Assembly: GCF_003122325.1 (NCBI RefSeq)
Contig: NZ_QFBC01000007.1
Span: 1-64,000, forward strand
DNA: 64,000 nucleotides
Direction: 5' to 3'
Source of the DNA: Rhizobium album
GTDB taxonomy: Bacteria; Pseudomonadota; Alphaproteobacteria; Rhizobiales; Rhizobiaceae
Below the pieces are notes generated by a model. That model ran no database searches and had not been told where the DNA came from. It saw nothing but the letters and a program-made list of their open reading frames with translations. Shown one piece after another: positions 1 through 7,359 of the stretch. Numbering within the stretch: the stretch's first letter is position 1; each line of letters begins with the position of its first letter. Position numbers and translations under genes: made by a program.

Positions 1-60
1 CTGGAAACCATCGCCGCGATGAGCGATGATCCGCTCATCAGCCTGCCAGCAGCAAGCTGA
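1..60 (+). CDS. 3' end of an unidentified gene (partial)
   Basis: The first 60 bases are an open frame ending in TGA at 58-60; only about 19 C-terminal residues are inside the window (ending LISLPAAS). Too short to identify. It sits just upstream of the relaxase-like fragment and so probably belongs to the mobile element. Confidence 0.4.
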   Translation: METIAAMSDDPLISLPAAS

Positions 61-147
61 TCAATTCCCGGCTCTGTCCGGAAGGCACGGCGATCGCCGA
101 AGCTACACCATCTCCTGGGACACGATCCACAGACTTATGCCGCCAGC

Positions 148-633
148 TTGAAGCGGCAAAAGCTGCAAAGCTTCGCCCGAACGGCCACGGAAGACTTCAC
201 GCAAGCGGCAAACGCCGTGGAAGCCAAGCGCATTGCCATGGTGGAATGCCATCGCGCTAACAGAAAAGCCCTGCAAGCCTCGCAGGATGAGCGCTGGACG
301 CAGGAAGCAATCGAGCGCAGCGCCAGATTCCGCAAAGGCATTCGCGGTCTGTGGGACCGCGTGACGGGCAAGAATGGCAAGCTGCGGGACCAGAATGCAC
401 AGGAAGCTGCCACGGCTGCCGAGCGCGACGCGAAGGAAAAGCAGGCGCTCATCGAACGCCAACTCGAAGAACGCCAACGCTTGCAGCGCGAAATCCTCGC
501 TGCCCGCCGTGTTCACACCTATGAGATTACCAGAATTTACAGGGAGATTTCACCTGCGCAGAAATTCACGATGGCCGCAAGACCGGAGGACGATGCACAG
601 CGCAAGCGTCAAAGACATCGGTTGCGGCTATAG
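148..633 (+). pseudogene. C-terminal part of a relaxase/mobilization protein, probably a remnant
   Basis: The 161-residue frame is highly charged and predicted coiled coil. Its pattern of an RFRKGIRGLWDRVTGK block followed by a long Arg/Glu/Gln-rich helix (RQLEERQRLQREI) resembles the C-terminal tail of alphaproteobacterial relaxases, the nicking enzymes that start conjugative transfer. No nuclease domain with its His triad is present, the frame has no ATG (only TTG at 148), and no clear Shine-Dalgarno is seen. It therefore looks like the 3' remnant of a longer gene cut off by a frameshift or deletion near position 60-140. An independent small coiled-coil gene cannot be excluded. The family call comes from pattern memory, not a search. 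Confidence 0.45.
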
Positions 634-701
634 GCAGATAAGAATATTTGTGAATTTTTCCTATTTTATGGTATCGTGAAGAAAGATTGAGGAGTTTTGA
701 T

Positions 702-968
702 ATGGCAACGATGACGGTTTCTCTGCCCGATCCAATGAAAGAATGGATCGAGGCACAAATCCAGAAAGGCGAATACGCCAGCACGAGCGATTATGTGCGC
801 GATCTTGTGCGCCGTGACCGTGCGCGGCGCGGACAGGAACTGACCCTTGAAGAATTGCGCCAGATTGTAGCGGATTCCAAGGCCAGCGGTATCGGCACGC
901 GCAGCATGGATGAACTTTTCGCGGAAGCCGAACGCATAGCTTCGGCAAGGGGCGTTGTTCGTGAATAG
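702..968 (+). CDS. parD: Type II toxin-antitoxin antitoxin, ParD family
   Basis: This 88-residue protein is the antitoxin of a ParDE-type pair. The N-terminus (MATMTVSLPDPMKEWIEAQI) is a ribbon-helix-helix DNA-binding domain. The following KGEYASTSDYVRDLVRRD segment is characteristic of ParD/CC2985-type antitoxins, and the C-terminal half would wrap the toxin. ATG 702 is preceded by GAGGAG at 689-694. Its end overlaps the toxin gene by 8 bases, the usual order for such pairs. By family knowledge ParD neutralises ParE and represses its own promoter. Here it probably helps keep the mobile element in the chromosome. Confidence 0.88.
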   Translation: MATMTVSLPDPMKEWIEAQIQKGEYASTSDYVRDLVRRDRARRGQELTLEELRQIVADSKASGIGTRSMDELFAEAERIASARGVVRE

Positions 969-1251
969 CTATAGGCTGACAGAAAGGGCCGAAGCGGAAA
1001 TTCTGGAAATTTTTCTTTACGGTATCGAGCAATTCGGGGTGCGCCAGGCGCGTCTTTACAAGGATGATATGGAGCATTGTTTTCAGCTGCTGGCGGAAAC
1101 ACCGCATATGGGCCGCCCTGCCCCGATGATCGCGGAAGGCATCCGCCGCCACGAGCACAAAAGCCACGTCATCCTTTACGAGCCGACAAGGGACGGCGTG
1201 CTGATCCTTGCCGTAGTCCATGGCCGCAGCGTCCGCCGCCTGAAACTGTAA
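961..1251 (+). CDS. parE: Type II toxin-antitoxin toxin, ParE/RelE superfamily
   Basis: The 96-residue protein has the ParE-type start NSYRLTERAEAEILEIFLYG and ends with the conserved ILYEPTRDGVLILAVVHGR strand pair. ParE toxins inhibit DNA gyrase, while related RelE toxins cut mRNA on the ribosome; membership of the ParE branch is inferred from the ParD partner. The likely start is GTG 961, overlapping the last codons of the antitoxin gene, so the two are translationally coupled. A TTG at 955 is an alternative start. Length fits the family and nothing suggests inactivation. Confidence 0.88.
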   Translation: MNSYRLTERAEAEILEIFLYGIEQFGVRQARLYKDDMEHCFQLLAETPHMGRPAPMIAEGIRRHEHKSHVILYEPTRDGVLILAVVHGRSVRRLKL

Positions 1252-1252
1252 A

Positions 1253-1483
1253 TCAATTCGGCTTGCGGCGCATATCCTGCTCGGCGGCAAATCTCTGCCG
1301 TTCTTCGGATTTCAGGATGCCTAGCATATCCTCCGGCGTGGTTCCCTCTTCCATCATGGCAATAGCAATCGCCTTCGACGCGGCGTCATTGAAATGCGGT
1401 TCTTTCCGTTCAAAAAACTCGTCAATGGATTCTATGGATTTCAAAAATTCGTAGAGGGTATCGAGGCTGTCATAAGGTTTCAT
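1253..1483 (-). CDS. Small hypothetical protein of the mobile element
   Basis: A 76-residue acidic helical protein starting MKPYDSLDTLYEFLKS and ending AAEQDMRRKPN. I recognise no domain. The ATG at 1483 is preferred over TTG 1489; GGTAGG lies just upstream on the minus strand. It is transcribed toward the ParDE pair and stops 1 base beyond the toxin stop, so the two transcripts converge. Confidence 0.5.
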   Translation of the reverse strand: MKPYDSLDTLYEFLKSIESIDEFFERKEPHFNDAASKAIAIAMMEEGTTPEDMLGILKSEERQRFAAEQDMRRKPN

Positions 1484-1540
1484 GCGCAAAGCCTACCGCG
1501 TAGCGGCAAGCCATTGCAAATTTAAGATAGAATGATTTCC

Positions 1541-2308
1541 CTACGGCCCTGACGGTCCGCCAAAGCCTGTCTGGCGCATGAGCGCGTCCATGTTGTTCGG
1601 CAACACAGGCGCATTGGATTCGAGTTTCTGGCTGTTGGTGTTTTCGGCTTCCGGCCTGTCGTTGCCGACCTTCGCCCGCACCGCGTCCGGCATGGATTTT
1701 TCGAGGTCGCCCTTGAGCGCGTCGAGTTCTTTGGTCGTGATTTCTCCGTTGTCGAGTCGGGCGCGGGCGGTATCCAGCTTGTCCTGATACTCAAGCAATT
1801 CGCCGCGCTCTATCTGGAGTCTCTTACGCTCCTCCACATCGGCCATGAACGTTTCCCAAGCGGGTTTTCTATCATCAATCTGTTTGGGATCGACAACCTC
1901 TACTGACAACTCCTGCCCGTGCTCATCGAACACGCGCTGGCCGTCTTTCGTCTTGAAGACCTTGCGTCCGTCCGGCAGCGTGTAGGCTTGGTCGAGCATA
2001 TCATCCAGACGCTGCTGCACCATTTTGAGCGCATCTACGTTTTCGATCAGCGCTTCAACGGTTTTCGCGTCATAGTCGTCCAATTGGAGTTTGAAGTCAG
2101 CGACCTGTTCGGGTGAAGCGAAGGCCATTTGAACTAGCGCGAACATTTCCATGTCGCGCAAATCATTTTCCCTTTCTTCGTTCTTTTGCCTTTCGCGCTC
2201 GCGAGCTTCGAAGCGGGCTAACTGTTCACGGCGATAAATCTCGTCGCGGATATCGGAAGCCCGTTCAAAATCTTCTTTCCATGAGCGGCGTGGGGTTGCT
2301 GGCATCAT
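1541..2308 (-). CDS. Coiled-coil hypothetical protein of the mobile element
   Basis: A 255-residue, highly charged protein with long predicted helices: residues ~10-50 (RREQLARFEARERERQKNEER) and ~150-205. Between them is a motif reading TLPDGRKVFKTKDGQRVFDEHG, which resembles a short beta-rich insert. No enzyme motif, signal peptide or membrane segment is visible. The start overlaps the stop of the upstream secreted-protein gene as ATGATG/TGA at 2305-2308, so the two are very likely co-translated. Function is unknown; a structural or partner-binding role is only a guess from the coiled coils. Confidence 0.6.
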   Translation of the reverse strand: MMPATPRRSWKEDFERASDIRDEIYRREQLARFEARERERQKNEERENDLRDMEMFALVQMAFASPEQVADFKLQLDDYDAKTVEALIENVDALKMVQQRLDDMLDQAYTLPDGRKVFKTKDGQRVFDEHGQELSVEVVDPKQIDDRKPAWETFMADVEERKRLQIERGELLEYQDKLDTARARLDNGEITTKELDALKGDLEKSMPDAVRAKVGNDRPEAENTNSQKLESNAPVLPNNMDALMRQTGFGGPSGP

Positions 2309-2649
2309 TCACCGCACTTCTGTTTCGCCAGCACATCTACAACGGAACCGGGAGGATAGGTTCCATACTTGCGGAAGGCCGCATAAATCGTGTCCACCGT
2401 GCTTTTGTCGTCGTAAAACCAGTCGTAAATGCAGTTCATTCCTGCCGACTGTTTTCCATCCTTCATGTAGCGGGCAACGGCCAGTCCCTCGATGACGCCT
2501 GCGAGATATGTATATCTCTGCACCTCATCCATTTCTTTCATCACCTTATCCGCGTCGAATTGCTGATCGGCGAAAGCCGTGCTGTCGATAGCAAATACAA
2601 GGCTTCCAGCCAGTATTGAGGAGATTTTCAGTTTACGTGCGCGGGTCAT
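2305..2649 (-). CDS. Small secreted hypothetical protein with signal peptide
   Basis: Starting at ATG 2649 the protein has 114 residues. It opens with a Sec signal peptide (basic MTRARKLK, hydrophobic ISSILAGSLVFAI, cleavage after AFA). The mature part is about 85 residues and has two cysteines (MNCIYDW and the terminal KQKCGE) that could form a disulfide, plus a YLAGVIEGL helix. The layout resembles small periplasmic Rap1a/Tai-like immunity proteins, but that is weak. A TTG start at 2670 is less likely because the signal peptide fits ATG 2649. The stop overlaps the start of the coiled-coil gene downstream. Confidence 0.62.
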   Translation of the reverse strand: MTRARKLKISSILAGSLVFAIDSTAFADQQFDADKVMKEMDEVQRYTYLAGVIEGLAVARYMKDGKQSAGMNCIYDWFYDDKSTVDTIYAAFRKYGTYPPGSVVDVLAKQKCGE

Positions 2650-2674
2650 ATACGTCCAATTTTTGAACAATTTT

Positions 2675-2722
2675 CATAAATTCTTCATTTGTGTTACTCT
2701 ATAGTTGTGATGAAGAATTATG
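2675..2722. promoter_or_regulatory. Inverted repeat between divergent genes (operator or recombination-site candidate)
   Basis: CATAAATTCTTCAT (2675-2688) is matched by its near-perfect reverse complement ATGAAGAATTATG (2710-2722), with one extra base in the left arm and 21 bases between. It lies between the divergent secreted-protein gene and the small serine recombinase gene. It could be an operator or a resolvase-type site. Confidence 0.45.
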
Positions 2723-2838
2723 GACTGCCGATACTTTGAATGATGCAGTCATTTCGGGGTGGCTTTGGCCGAGGGAAAAAGGGACGATTTCAGGGCATAG
2801 CGTTCGGGCAGAGAAAATTTACCCGAATGGCAGGAAAT

Positions 2839-3393
2839 ATGAGAAAAATCGGATATTTACGGGTTTCGACCAAGAAGCAGAGGCATGATCGGCAAACCCA
2901 TGTGCTGAAAAGATTGTGCGACGAGCTGCATGTAGAAACCGCTTCCGCTGCAAGCACAGACCGCCCCGTCTATGACAAGGTTGTCCGAAAGCTCCGTTCT
3001 GGCGATGAGCTAATCATACTCGACATCGATCGCGCCTATCGAAACACCCGCGATGCCCTCAACGAGTTTCATATGCTTTCGATGCGGGGTGTCCGCATGC
3101 GCGTGATAAACTTCCCCATCGACCCAAATTCGGATGAAGGCTACTATTCCTTTGTCATGCAAAGCGCACGGGCGGAACTGGAGCGGCGGATGCTATCGCG
3201 CCGCACCAAGGAAGGACTTGAGGCTGCACGGGCACGGGGCAAAGTCTTGGGCCGCCCCCGAAAGCTGAATAATCGTCAGATCAAGGAAGCGCGCAAACGG
3301 CTGCGCACGACACAAACCACCATCACGGCGCTCGCAGAGGAAATGAAGGTGGGGCGCGGTACGCTGTCTCACGCCCTGAACCACACGGCATGA
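2839..3393 (+). CDS. Serine recombinase, resolvase/DNA-invertase (Pin/Hin) family
   Basis: The 184-residue protein has the standard resolvase/invertase layout. The catalytic N-terminal domain begins MRKIGYLRVSTKKQ with the nucleophile Ser in YLRVST. It is followed by LIILDIDRAYRNTRDAL and the long E helix with RAELERRMLSRRTKEGLEAARARG. A C-terminal helix-turn-helix (IKEARKRLRTTQTTITALAEEMKVGRGTLSHAL) completes it. ATG 2839 is preferred because homologues start with MRKIGY; ATG 2827 is possible. Such enzymes invert or resolve short DNA segments through a phosphoserine intermediate. No tnpA transposase is nearby, so it is not simply the resolvase of a Tn3 element. Hairpins immediately follow the stop. 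Confidence 0.88.
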   Translation: MRKIGYLRVSTKKQRHDRQTHVLKRLCDELHVETASAASTDRPVYDKVVRKLRSGDELIILDIDRAYRNTRDALNEFHMLSMRGVRMRVINFPIDPNSDEGYYSFVMQSARAELERRMLSRRTKEGLEAARARGKVLGRPRKLNNRQIKEARKRLRTTQTTITALAEEMKVGRGTLSHALNHTA

Positions 3394-4120
3394 CGACCAG
3401 CCCCGATCTGATCGGCTGGTCAGGGTTGCAAGAGCAGATCGGGGCGGGCGATGGAGCGATGGGGTCACGGGGAGCCGCAACCTCCCCTGTGCTGGATGCC
3501 GCAGACGGAACGGCGGTCAGGGTTCCAAGGGGCTGGATGCGCCCTTTGGTCGAAGGGTGCAGGGAGAGCGACAATCTCACCTGCGCGTGGTTCAGCGGCA
3601 AGACGCGGACGGCATCCAATCCGCGCAGGGTTGGTCATGGGGTATCGGGGTAGCAGGAACGCTCCCTGATTGGTGATGCAACGGCCAGACGGTGCGAGTG
3701 ATCAATCGGCGATACGATTGGATGGCGTGAAGAGGCTCAAGGCCGATGAACGCCATGGCCGGAGGGAGTGCAGACGGGAACGCGCAGCGGGTTCCCTTTG
3801 CCAAGCGTTTTGCATAGCAAAACACAGCTTGCGAGTGCCACAACGTGGCGTGAAGAGGCGGTTCACCGCACAGCTCGCGAATGGACCGGAGGTCCGCGAC
3901 GCGGTTTACCACCGCACATCTGGCGAGTACCTGAAATGCACAACAATTATCACGTAATTTACGGGAGACATGCTCATCAACAATACAGTCAACCGCATTC
4001 CAACAGAATTTAATGATCTATATTCAAATAGTTAAAATTAATACAATTTAAAATTTCGATTTTATGGCGAAATAATAAAATATATTTGCGATTATATAGT
4101 ATTTCTTGTATAGTTGGCTT
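3394..4120 (+). other. Noncoding stretch with dense inverted and direct repeats
   Basis: I see no convincing gene here. Hairpins include GACCAGCC/GGCTGGTC (3395-3402, 3414-3421) and an alternative CCCCGATCTG/CAGATCGGGG pairing (3401-3410, 3435-3444). Further hairpins are GTTTTGC-ATA-GCAAAAC (3807-3823) and GGACC-GGA-GGTCC (3883-3895). The 14-mer TGGCGTGAAGAGGC occurs twice (3723-3736 and 3846-3859). The first two may terminate the recombinase transcript; the rest could be a structured RNA, a transfer origin or debris. Base composition drops to strongly AT-rich from about 3950. Confidence 0.5.
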
Positions 4121-4293
4121 ATGAAAAGCGTCAGTATACTAGACAAGATTAAATCAGATTTCCCAGCCGCCGCAGCCGAATAATTATTACTGTAAGTCTT
4201 TCATCATTGTTTGGATCAGCAGTTGGAACTCCAGTTGGGATTGTTGCGACCGCCACAATAGCAAGAAATCTTTCAAAGAAAAAAATAGACTAG
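4121..4293 (+). pseudogene. Frameshifted small membrane-protein gene (tentative)
   Basis: ATG 4121 opens a 20-residue frame (starts MKSVSILDKIKSDFP) that stops at 4181-4183. The next frame continues without a break to TAG 4291-4293 as a hydrophobic, Gly/Ala-rich segment (SLSSLFGSAVGTPVGIVATA) followed by a basic tail. One indel near 4175-4185 would join them into a protein of about 57 residues with one transmembrane helix. The codon use matches the AT-rich surroundings. Alternatively these are chance frames. Confidence 0.3.
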
Positions 4294-5021
4294 TTTAAGT
4301 CCATATACGCAAACTTACTATTTATATTTCCGTAATATCGTCCGTTGTTAATTTTCATTAACAAAATTAATTTATGATCCCCTTTCGAAGAAAATCTATT
4401 TATATTTACTGGCCTTGATGCGTCTTTGTTTCCAACTATGGTCGGTACCCCTCCTATAGCCTTGTCTAGCATATCCATCCTTTTATCACCGTCTTCAATT
4501 ATATCGCAATGACCCGCGTAAGTGTAGTTTGTATAGGTATGATTTACTAAAATTGCTATATACTTCCCTTTAACATATAATTTTTCATATTTTTTAATAA
4601 CAATCGGCATTTTTGTAAAATTGTCCTCCTTTTTGTAATCGGACAATGAATTATAAAACTTCACCTCGTCTGGCATAGCGAGCATAGATGCTGCTTCACC
4701 TATGGTATTTGAAAATGGGATATTAATTTTCAGCTCGTCTATTCTTTTTGTTTCATCATGTTTATTTGTAATATAGAAATTTATACTGAATTCTATCCCG
4801 CACGCGTTTCCCATATCACTTTTATATTCGCCGTATTCAGACAAAAAGGGCGTATCAATTATAGTGATATCAAAAATATCGTTTACTTCGTAAATATAAG
4901 GATACACAATATCCTTATAAGGAGATCCATATTCGGAAATAAACATGAAATATAATATTCCCACAACAAATGAAGTAATTGCTCCGGCAACAATATCTTT
5001 TATTTTTGTATTTAAAGACAA
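4290..5021 (-). CDS. Membrane-anchored hypothetical protein in an AT-rich patch
   Basis: The 243-residue protein has one N-terminal transmembrane helix (about residues 10-30, DIVAGAITSFVVGILYFMFI) and then a soluble, probably extracytoplasmic domain rich in Ile, Tyr, Asn and Lys. I recognise no family. Cysteines at CGIEFS and GHCDII could pair. The gene is strikingly AT-rich with codon use quite unlike its GC-rich neighbours, which points to recent acquisition from a low-GC source. It ends tail to tail with the small frameshifted frame and begins about 90 bases from the end of the ankyrin gene, separated by AT-rich DNA. A defence or niche function is possible but unsupported. Confidence 0.65.
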   Translation of the reverse strand: MSLNTKIKDIVAGAITSFVVGILYFMFISEYGSPYKDIVYPYIYEVNDIFDITIIDTPFLSEYGEYKSDMGNACGIEFSINFYITNKHDETKRIDELKINIPFSNTIGEAASMLAMPDEVKFYNSLSDYKKEDNFTKMPIVIKKYEKLYVKGKYIAILVNHTYTNYTYAGHCDIIEDGDKRMDMLDKAIGGVPTIVGNKDASRPVNINRFSSKGDHKLILLMKINNGRYYGNINSKFAYMDLN

Positions 5022-5112
5022 AAAAAACTGAATATATGATTTTAAAGAAAAATGATATTATCTTTTTTAGATGAATAATAATCATCTTTATTTCACCTCT
5101 ATTTTATCAGTT

Positions 5113-5529
5113 TCACACCTCTGACATGCATTCATTTTTATGAATTATACATATTAATTTTAATGAATATGATTTATTTATTATTGATTCGAAGATTTGT
5201 TTTTCCTTTGTGTAAACAAGCATATCTACAGCTGTTCTCCCAAAATTATCCTTTTGCCACACATCGCAACGCGGATGATTGACCAACAGGGCAACGATCT
5301 CCCTGTTCTGCCGAAATATCGCGACGTGCAACGGCGTAAGGTTGGCATAGGGATCGCCAAGGTTAATTTGTTCGGGACTAGCCCGCAATACCGCTTCCGC
5401 TTCCCTCACCTGATCCATATAAACCGCCCGCAAAAGCGAATAGGCTGAAAGCTTGCCACCGCCCATTGGATCGAAACGAGCAAAAATACTTGCTTGCACG
5501 GATTGCTTTAGTTTCGGTTGCAAACTCAT
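5113..5529 (-). CDS. Ankyrin-repeat protein
   Basis: The 138-residue protein contains about two to three ankyrin repeats. The clearest is DPYANLTPLHVAIFRQNREIVALLVNHP, with the TPLHVA signature, followed by DNFGRTAVDML. Ankyrin repeats mediate protein binding and carry no catalysis. It is the last gene of a three-gene minus-strand cluster: its ATG 5529 overlaps the previous stop (ATGA at 5526-5529). The C-terminal ~30 residues lie in DNA that turns AT-rich (KSYSLKLICIIHKNECMSEV), suggesting the end was replaced at the junction with the AT-rich patch. Confidence 0.78.
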   Translation of the reverse strand: MSLQPKLKQSVQASIFARFDPMGGGKLSAYSLLRAVYMDQVREAEAVLRASPEQINLGDPYANLTPLHVAIFRQNREIVALLVNHPRCDVWQKDNFGRTAVDMLVYTKEKQIFESIINKSYSLKLICIIHKNECMSEV

Positions 5530-5987
5530 AGCAGGCTCCCAACGGCAAGCGGATTCGAGATTAGACGCTCGACCTCTTCGGCATTCTTCAAATCCGGCAG
5601 GATAAAATGAAGATCAGGATGGCGCAAAAAGTCCGCTGGCTTACGGTGATAAACATATTCACGCGGGTAGATCATCACGACGCGGTTTTTCACATCCGGT
5701 ACAGGCGACAGATTGACTTGGGCCTGCCCTTCGAGATGCAGGCCAAGATCGAAGCTTTGCGCAAACTCGCGCTTCATGTGCTCAAGATCAGCCGCCCCCA
5801 TTTGTTGCCATTCCTGCCGGACGTACTGCCGCACCTCCGGCTCTGTATAGAGCGGAATACCATGCGGATTGTCGGCCTCGTGCTTGCCGTTCAAAGTGAT
5901 CAGGATGGAATGAAGCTTTCCGGTACGGGACAAGCATTCACGAAAAAAGGTGAATGCTGTTCCCAGAAGCGATTCCGATGCCTTCAT
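5526..5987 (-). CDS. Hypothetical protein, middle gene of a three-gene cluster
   Basis: From ATG 5987 the protein has 153 residues (upstream starts at 6002 ATG or 6005 TTG would add 5-6). No signal peptide or membrane helix. Features are ITLNGKHEADNPHGIPLYTEPEV, a helix with REFAQSFDLGLHLEGQ, and RVVMIYPREYVYHRKPADFLRHPDLHF. I recognise no family. Its 5' end overlaps the 3' end of the upstream gene by about 50 bases in another frame, an unusually long overlap for adjacent genes. Its stop overlaps the ankyrin start, implying strict co-expression. Confidence 0.55.
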   Translation of the reverse strand: MKASESLLGTAFTFFRECLSRTGKLHSILITLNGKHEADNPHGIPLYTEPEVRQYVRQEWQQMGAADLEHMKREFAQSFDLGLHLEGQAQVNLSPVPDVKNRVVMIYPREYVYHRKPADFLRHPDLHFILPDLKNAEEVERLISNPLAVGSLL

Positions 5988-6612
5988 AAACCTGCCGGAC
6001 ATCAAGCGTCACAAAATCCGGCGGAAACAGTAGCGATAGCGGGAACTCGGCAGCGTGATAGTAGCCCATTGGGGTTGCGCGTAAAATCAGAATGCTGCGC
6101 TCGGCAATATACTGCTTGATGTCCAAGGAGCGTTTAAGCTTCTCCTTATCGTCGTATGCCGCCTTGTTCTCGAAGAAGTGCCGTACCATCGTCATCGGCA
6201 GATAAGAGTGCCGATCCTGTGCAGCGGCACAGATATAGACACCCTCGAACGTCTTGAGCACTTCCTCTTCCCAGTTGTCGTAATCGTCCATCTGCGAAAG
6301 ATGAAAATAGAAATCGAATGAGCTTTCGCCGACTTGTGAGAAAATGCTGTCCGGTGACAGCTTCGTACGGAATTTGGGGTCGTGATGCGCAACGATCCAG
6401 TCAATGATGACATCAACATGCGGGTCTGCGAATTTGTAATTTCGCAACCGCGCCATGTATTCACGATGAAACGGGACATTGCGCCATTCGCTGATCGCAG
6501 CGGCGATCCCACCACCTTTCAAGTGTGGATGCGCTTTCACGATGGCGCTGACTTTCTGAATAACCCGCTGATAGGCATATACGTCATACTTCCCGCGTAC
6601 TGCGCCCGCCAC
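5938..6612 (-). CDS. Hypothetical protein, first gene of a three-gene cluster
   Basis: The 224-residue soluble protein starts at GTG 6612, with a GGGGA Shine-Dalgarno about 8 bases upstream; no good ATG is available before residue ~53. Recognisable blocks are VDVIIDWIVAHHDPKF, ESSFDFYFHLSQMDDYDNWEEE and PLSLLFPPDFVTLDVRQVYEGIG. No catalytic motif or named domain is evident to me. It is transcribed divergently from the conjugation-related genes at 6758 onward, so 6613-6757 must hold two promoters. Confidence 0.6.
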   Translation of the reverse strand: MAGAVRGKYDVYAYQRVIQKVSAIVKAHPHLKGGGIAAAISEWRNVPFHREYMARLRNYKFADPHVDVIIDWIVAHHDPKFRTKLSPDSIFSQVGESSFDFYFHLSQMDDYDNWEEEVLKTFEGVYICAAAQDRHSYLPMTMVRHFFENKAAYDDKEKLKRSLDIKQYIAERSILILRATPMGYYHAAEFPLSLLFPPDFVTLDVRQVYEGIGIASGNSIHLFS

Positions 6613-6757
6613 CGCCGTCCCCGCTTGTTACAACTCTGTCTCGGACAATCTTCAAACCAGTGATTATTGGAATTGAACCGGAAAAACGCGGTTCGATTCT
6701 TCGCTTCATCGTTTCGCGCTTCTCCGGCCAATGCAACCCCCAGTGCAGGAGAAACCG

Positions 6758-6943
6758 ATGCTCAATCACTTATCCGACATTGCCCCCAAAGCCGCCGTTG
6801 CGGCGGCTGTCTTGTGGGCTGGTGCCAACTATCTCGTTATCGGACCGGAAGTGGCCGCTCGTGTCGTTCGCGCCGACCATATGCCCGCGTGCGAAGCCCG
6901 TCACAACGAATGGGCATTGCAAGCGGCGCAGGACAAGGCGTAA
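6758..6943 (+). CDS. Small single-pass membrane protein of the transfer gene cluster
   Basis: The 61-residue protein starts at ATG 6758 behind AGGAGA (6747-6752). A transmembrane helix spans about residues 9-28 (APKAAVAAAVLWAGANYLVI). The rest is a short tail with one cysteine (MPACEARHNEW). It is the first gene of a five-gene plus-strand run leading to the coupling protein, so a role in transfer or membrane anchoring is inferred from position only. Confidence 0.6.
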   Translation: MLNHLSDIAPKAAVAAAVLWAGANYLVIGPEVAARVVRADHMPACEARHNEWALQAAQDKA

Positions 6944-6961
6944 TCCCTTGCCGCTCCCCCT

Positions 6962-7359
6962 ATGGATTCCTCAAAGGAACTGGCGGCAGCGCAGCTTCGC
7001 GCCTTCCAGAATAATCCGATGATGGAAGAACTGAACCGCTCCGGCCTTGGACGGCTGTTCGGCTTCGATGCAGCCATTGAACTGCCCCTTGCCAATATGA
7101 GGAACAAAAGCGTCAGGCCATCGAGCACTACAACCGCGCTCTGGAGGCGATCAAGGCGGAAACCGCCACCGACCTCGGCAGGGCGGGCGATGTCTGCGGC
7201 TGCGTGGCGGATGCGGCAATTGCTGAAACGCGCACGGAATGGGCGATCTTTTCCGGCACGCTCGGCATGATCCGCCCCGCGCCCGTCAAAGCCTTTGACG
7301 ACCGCATGCGCCAGACCTACGCGGCGGGCCTTTGCACGGGCAAGGAAGGTGCGCGATGA
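6962..7359 (+). pseudogene. Frameshifted hypothetical gene of the transfer cluster
   Basis: ATG 6962 opens a frame reading MDSSKELAAAQLRAFQNNP up to about 7098. After this the natural protein sequence continues in the -1 frame (EEQKRQAIEHYNRALEAIKA from about 7099) and ends at TGA 7357-7359. Two facts show the second frame is the real one: it reads like a normal helical protein, and its stop overlaps the next ATG (ATGA at 7356-7359). The original frame instead gives Arg/Pro/Ser-rich nonsense to 7270. The intact product would be about 132 residues. Cause: a one-base indel near 7095-7099, or a sequencing error; no slippery heptamer is visible. Confidence 0.7.

Noticed and set aside
3592-3912. 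106-codon minus-strand frame in the noncoding stretch
   Set aside because: Composition is not protein-like, no Shine-Dalgarno, and it overlaps several hairpins.
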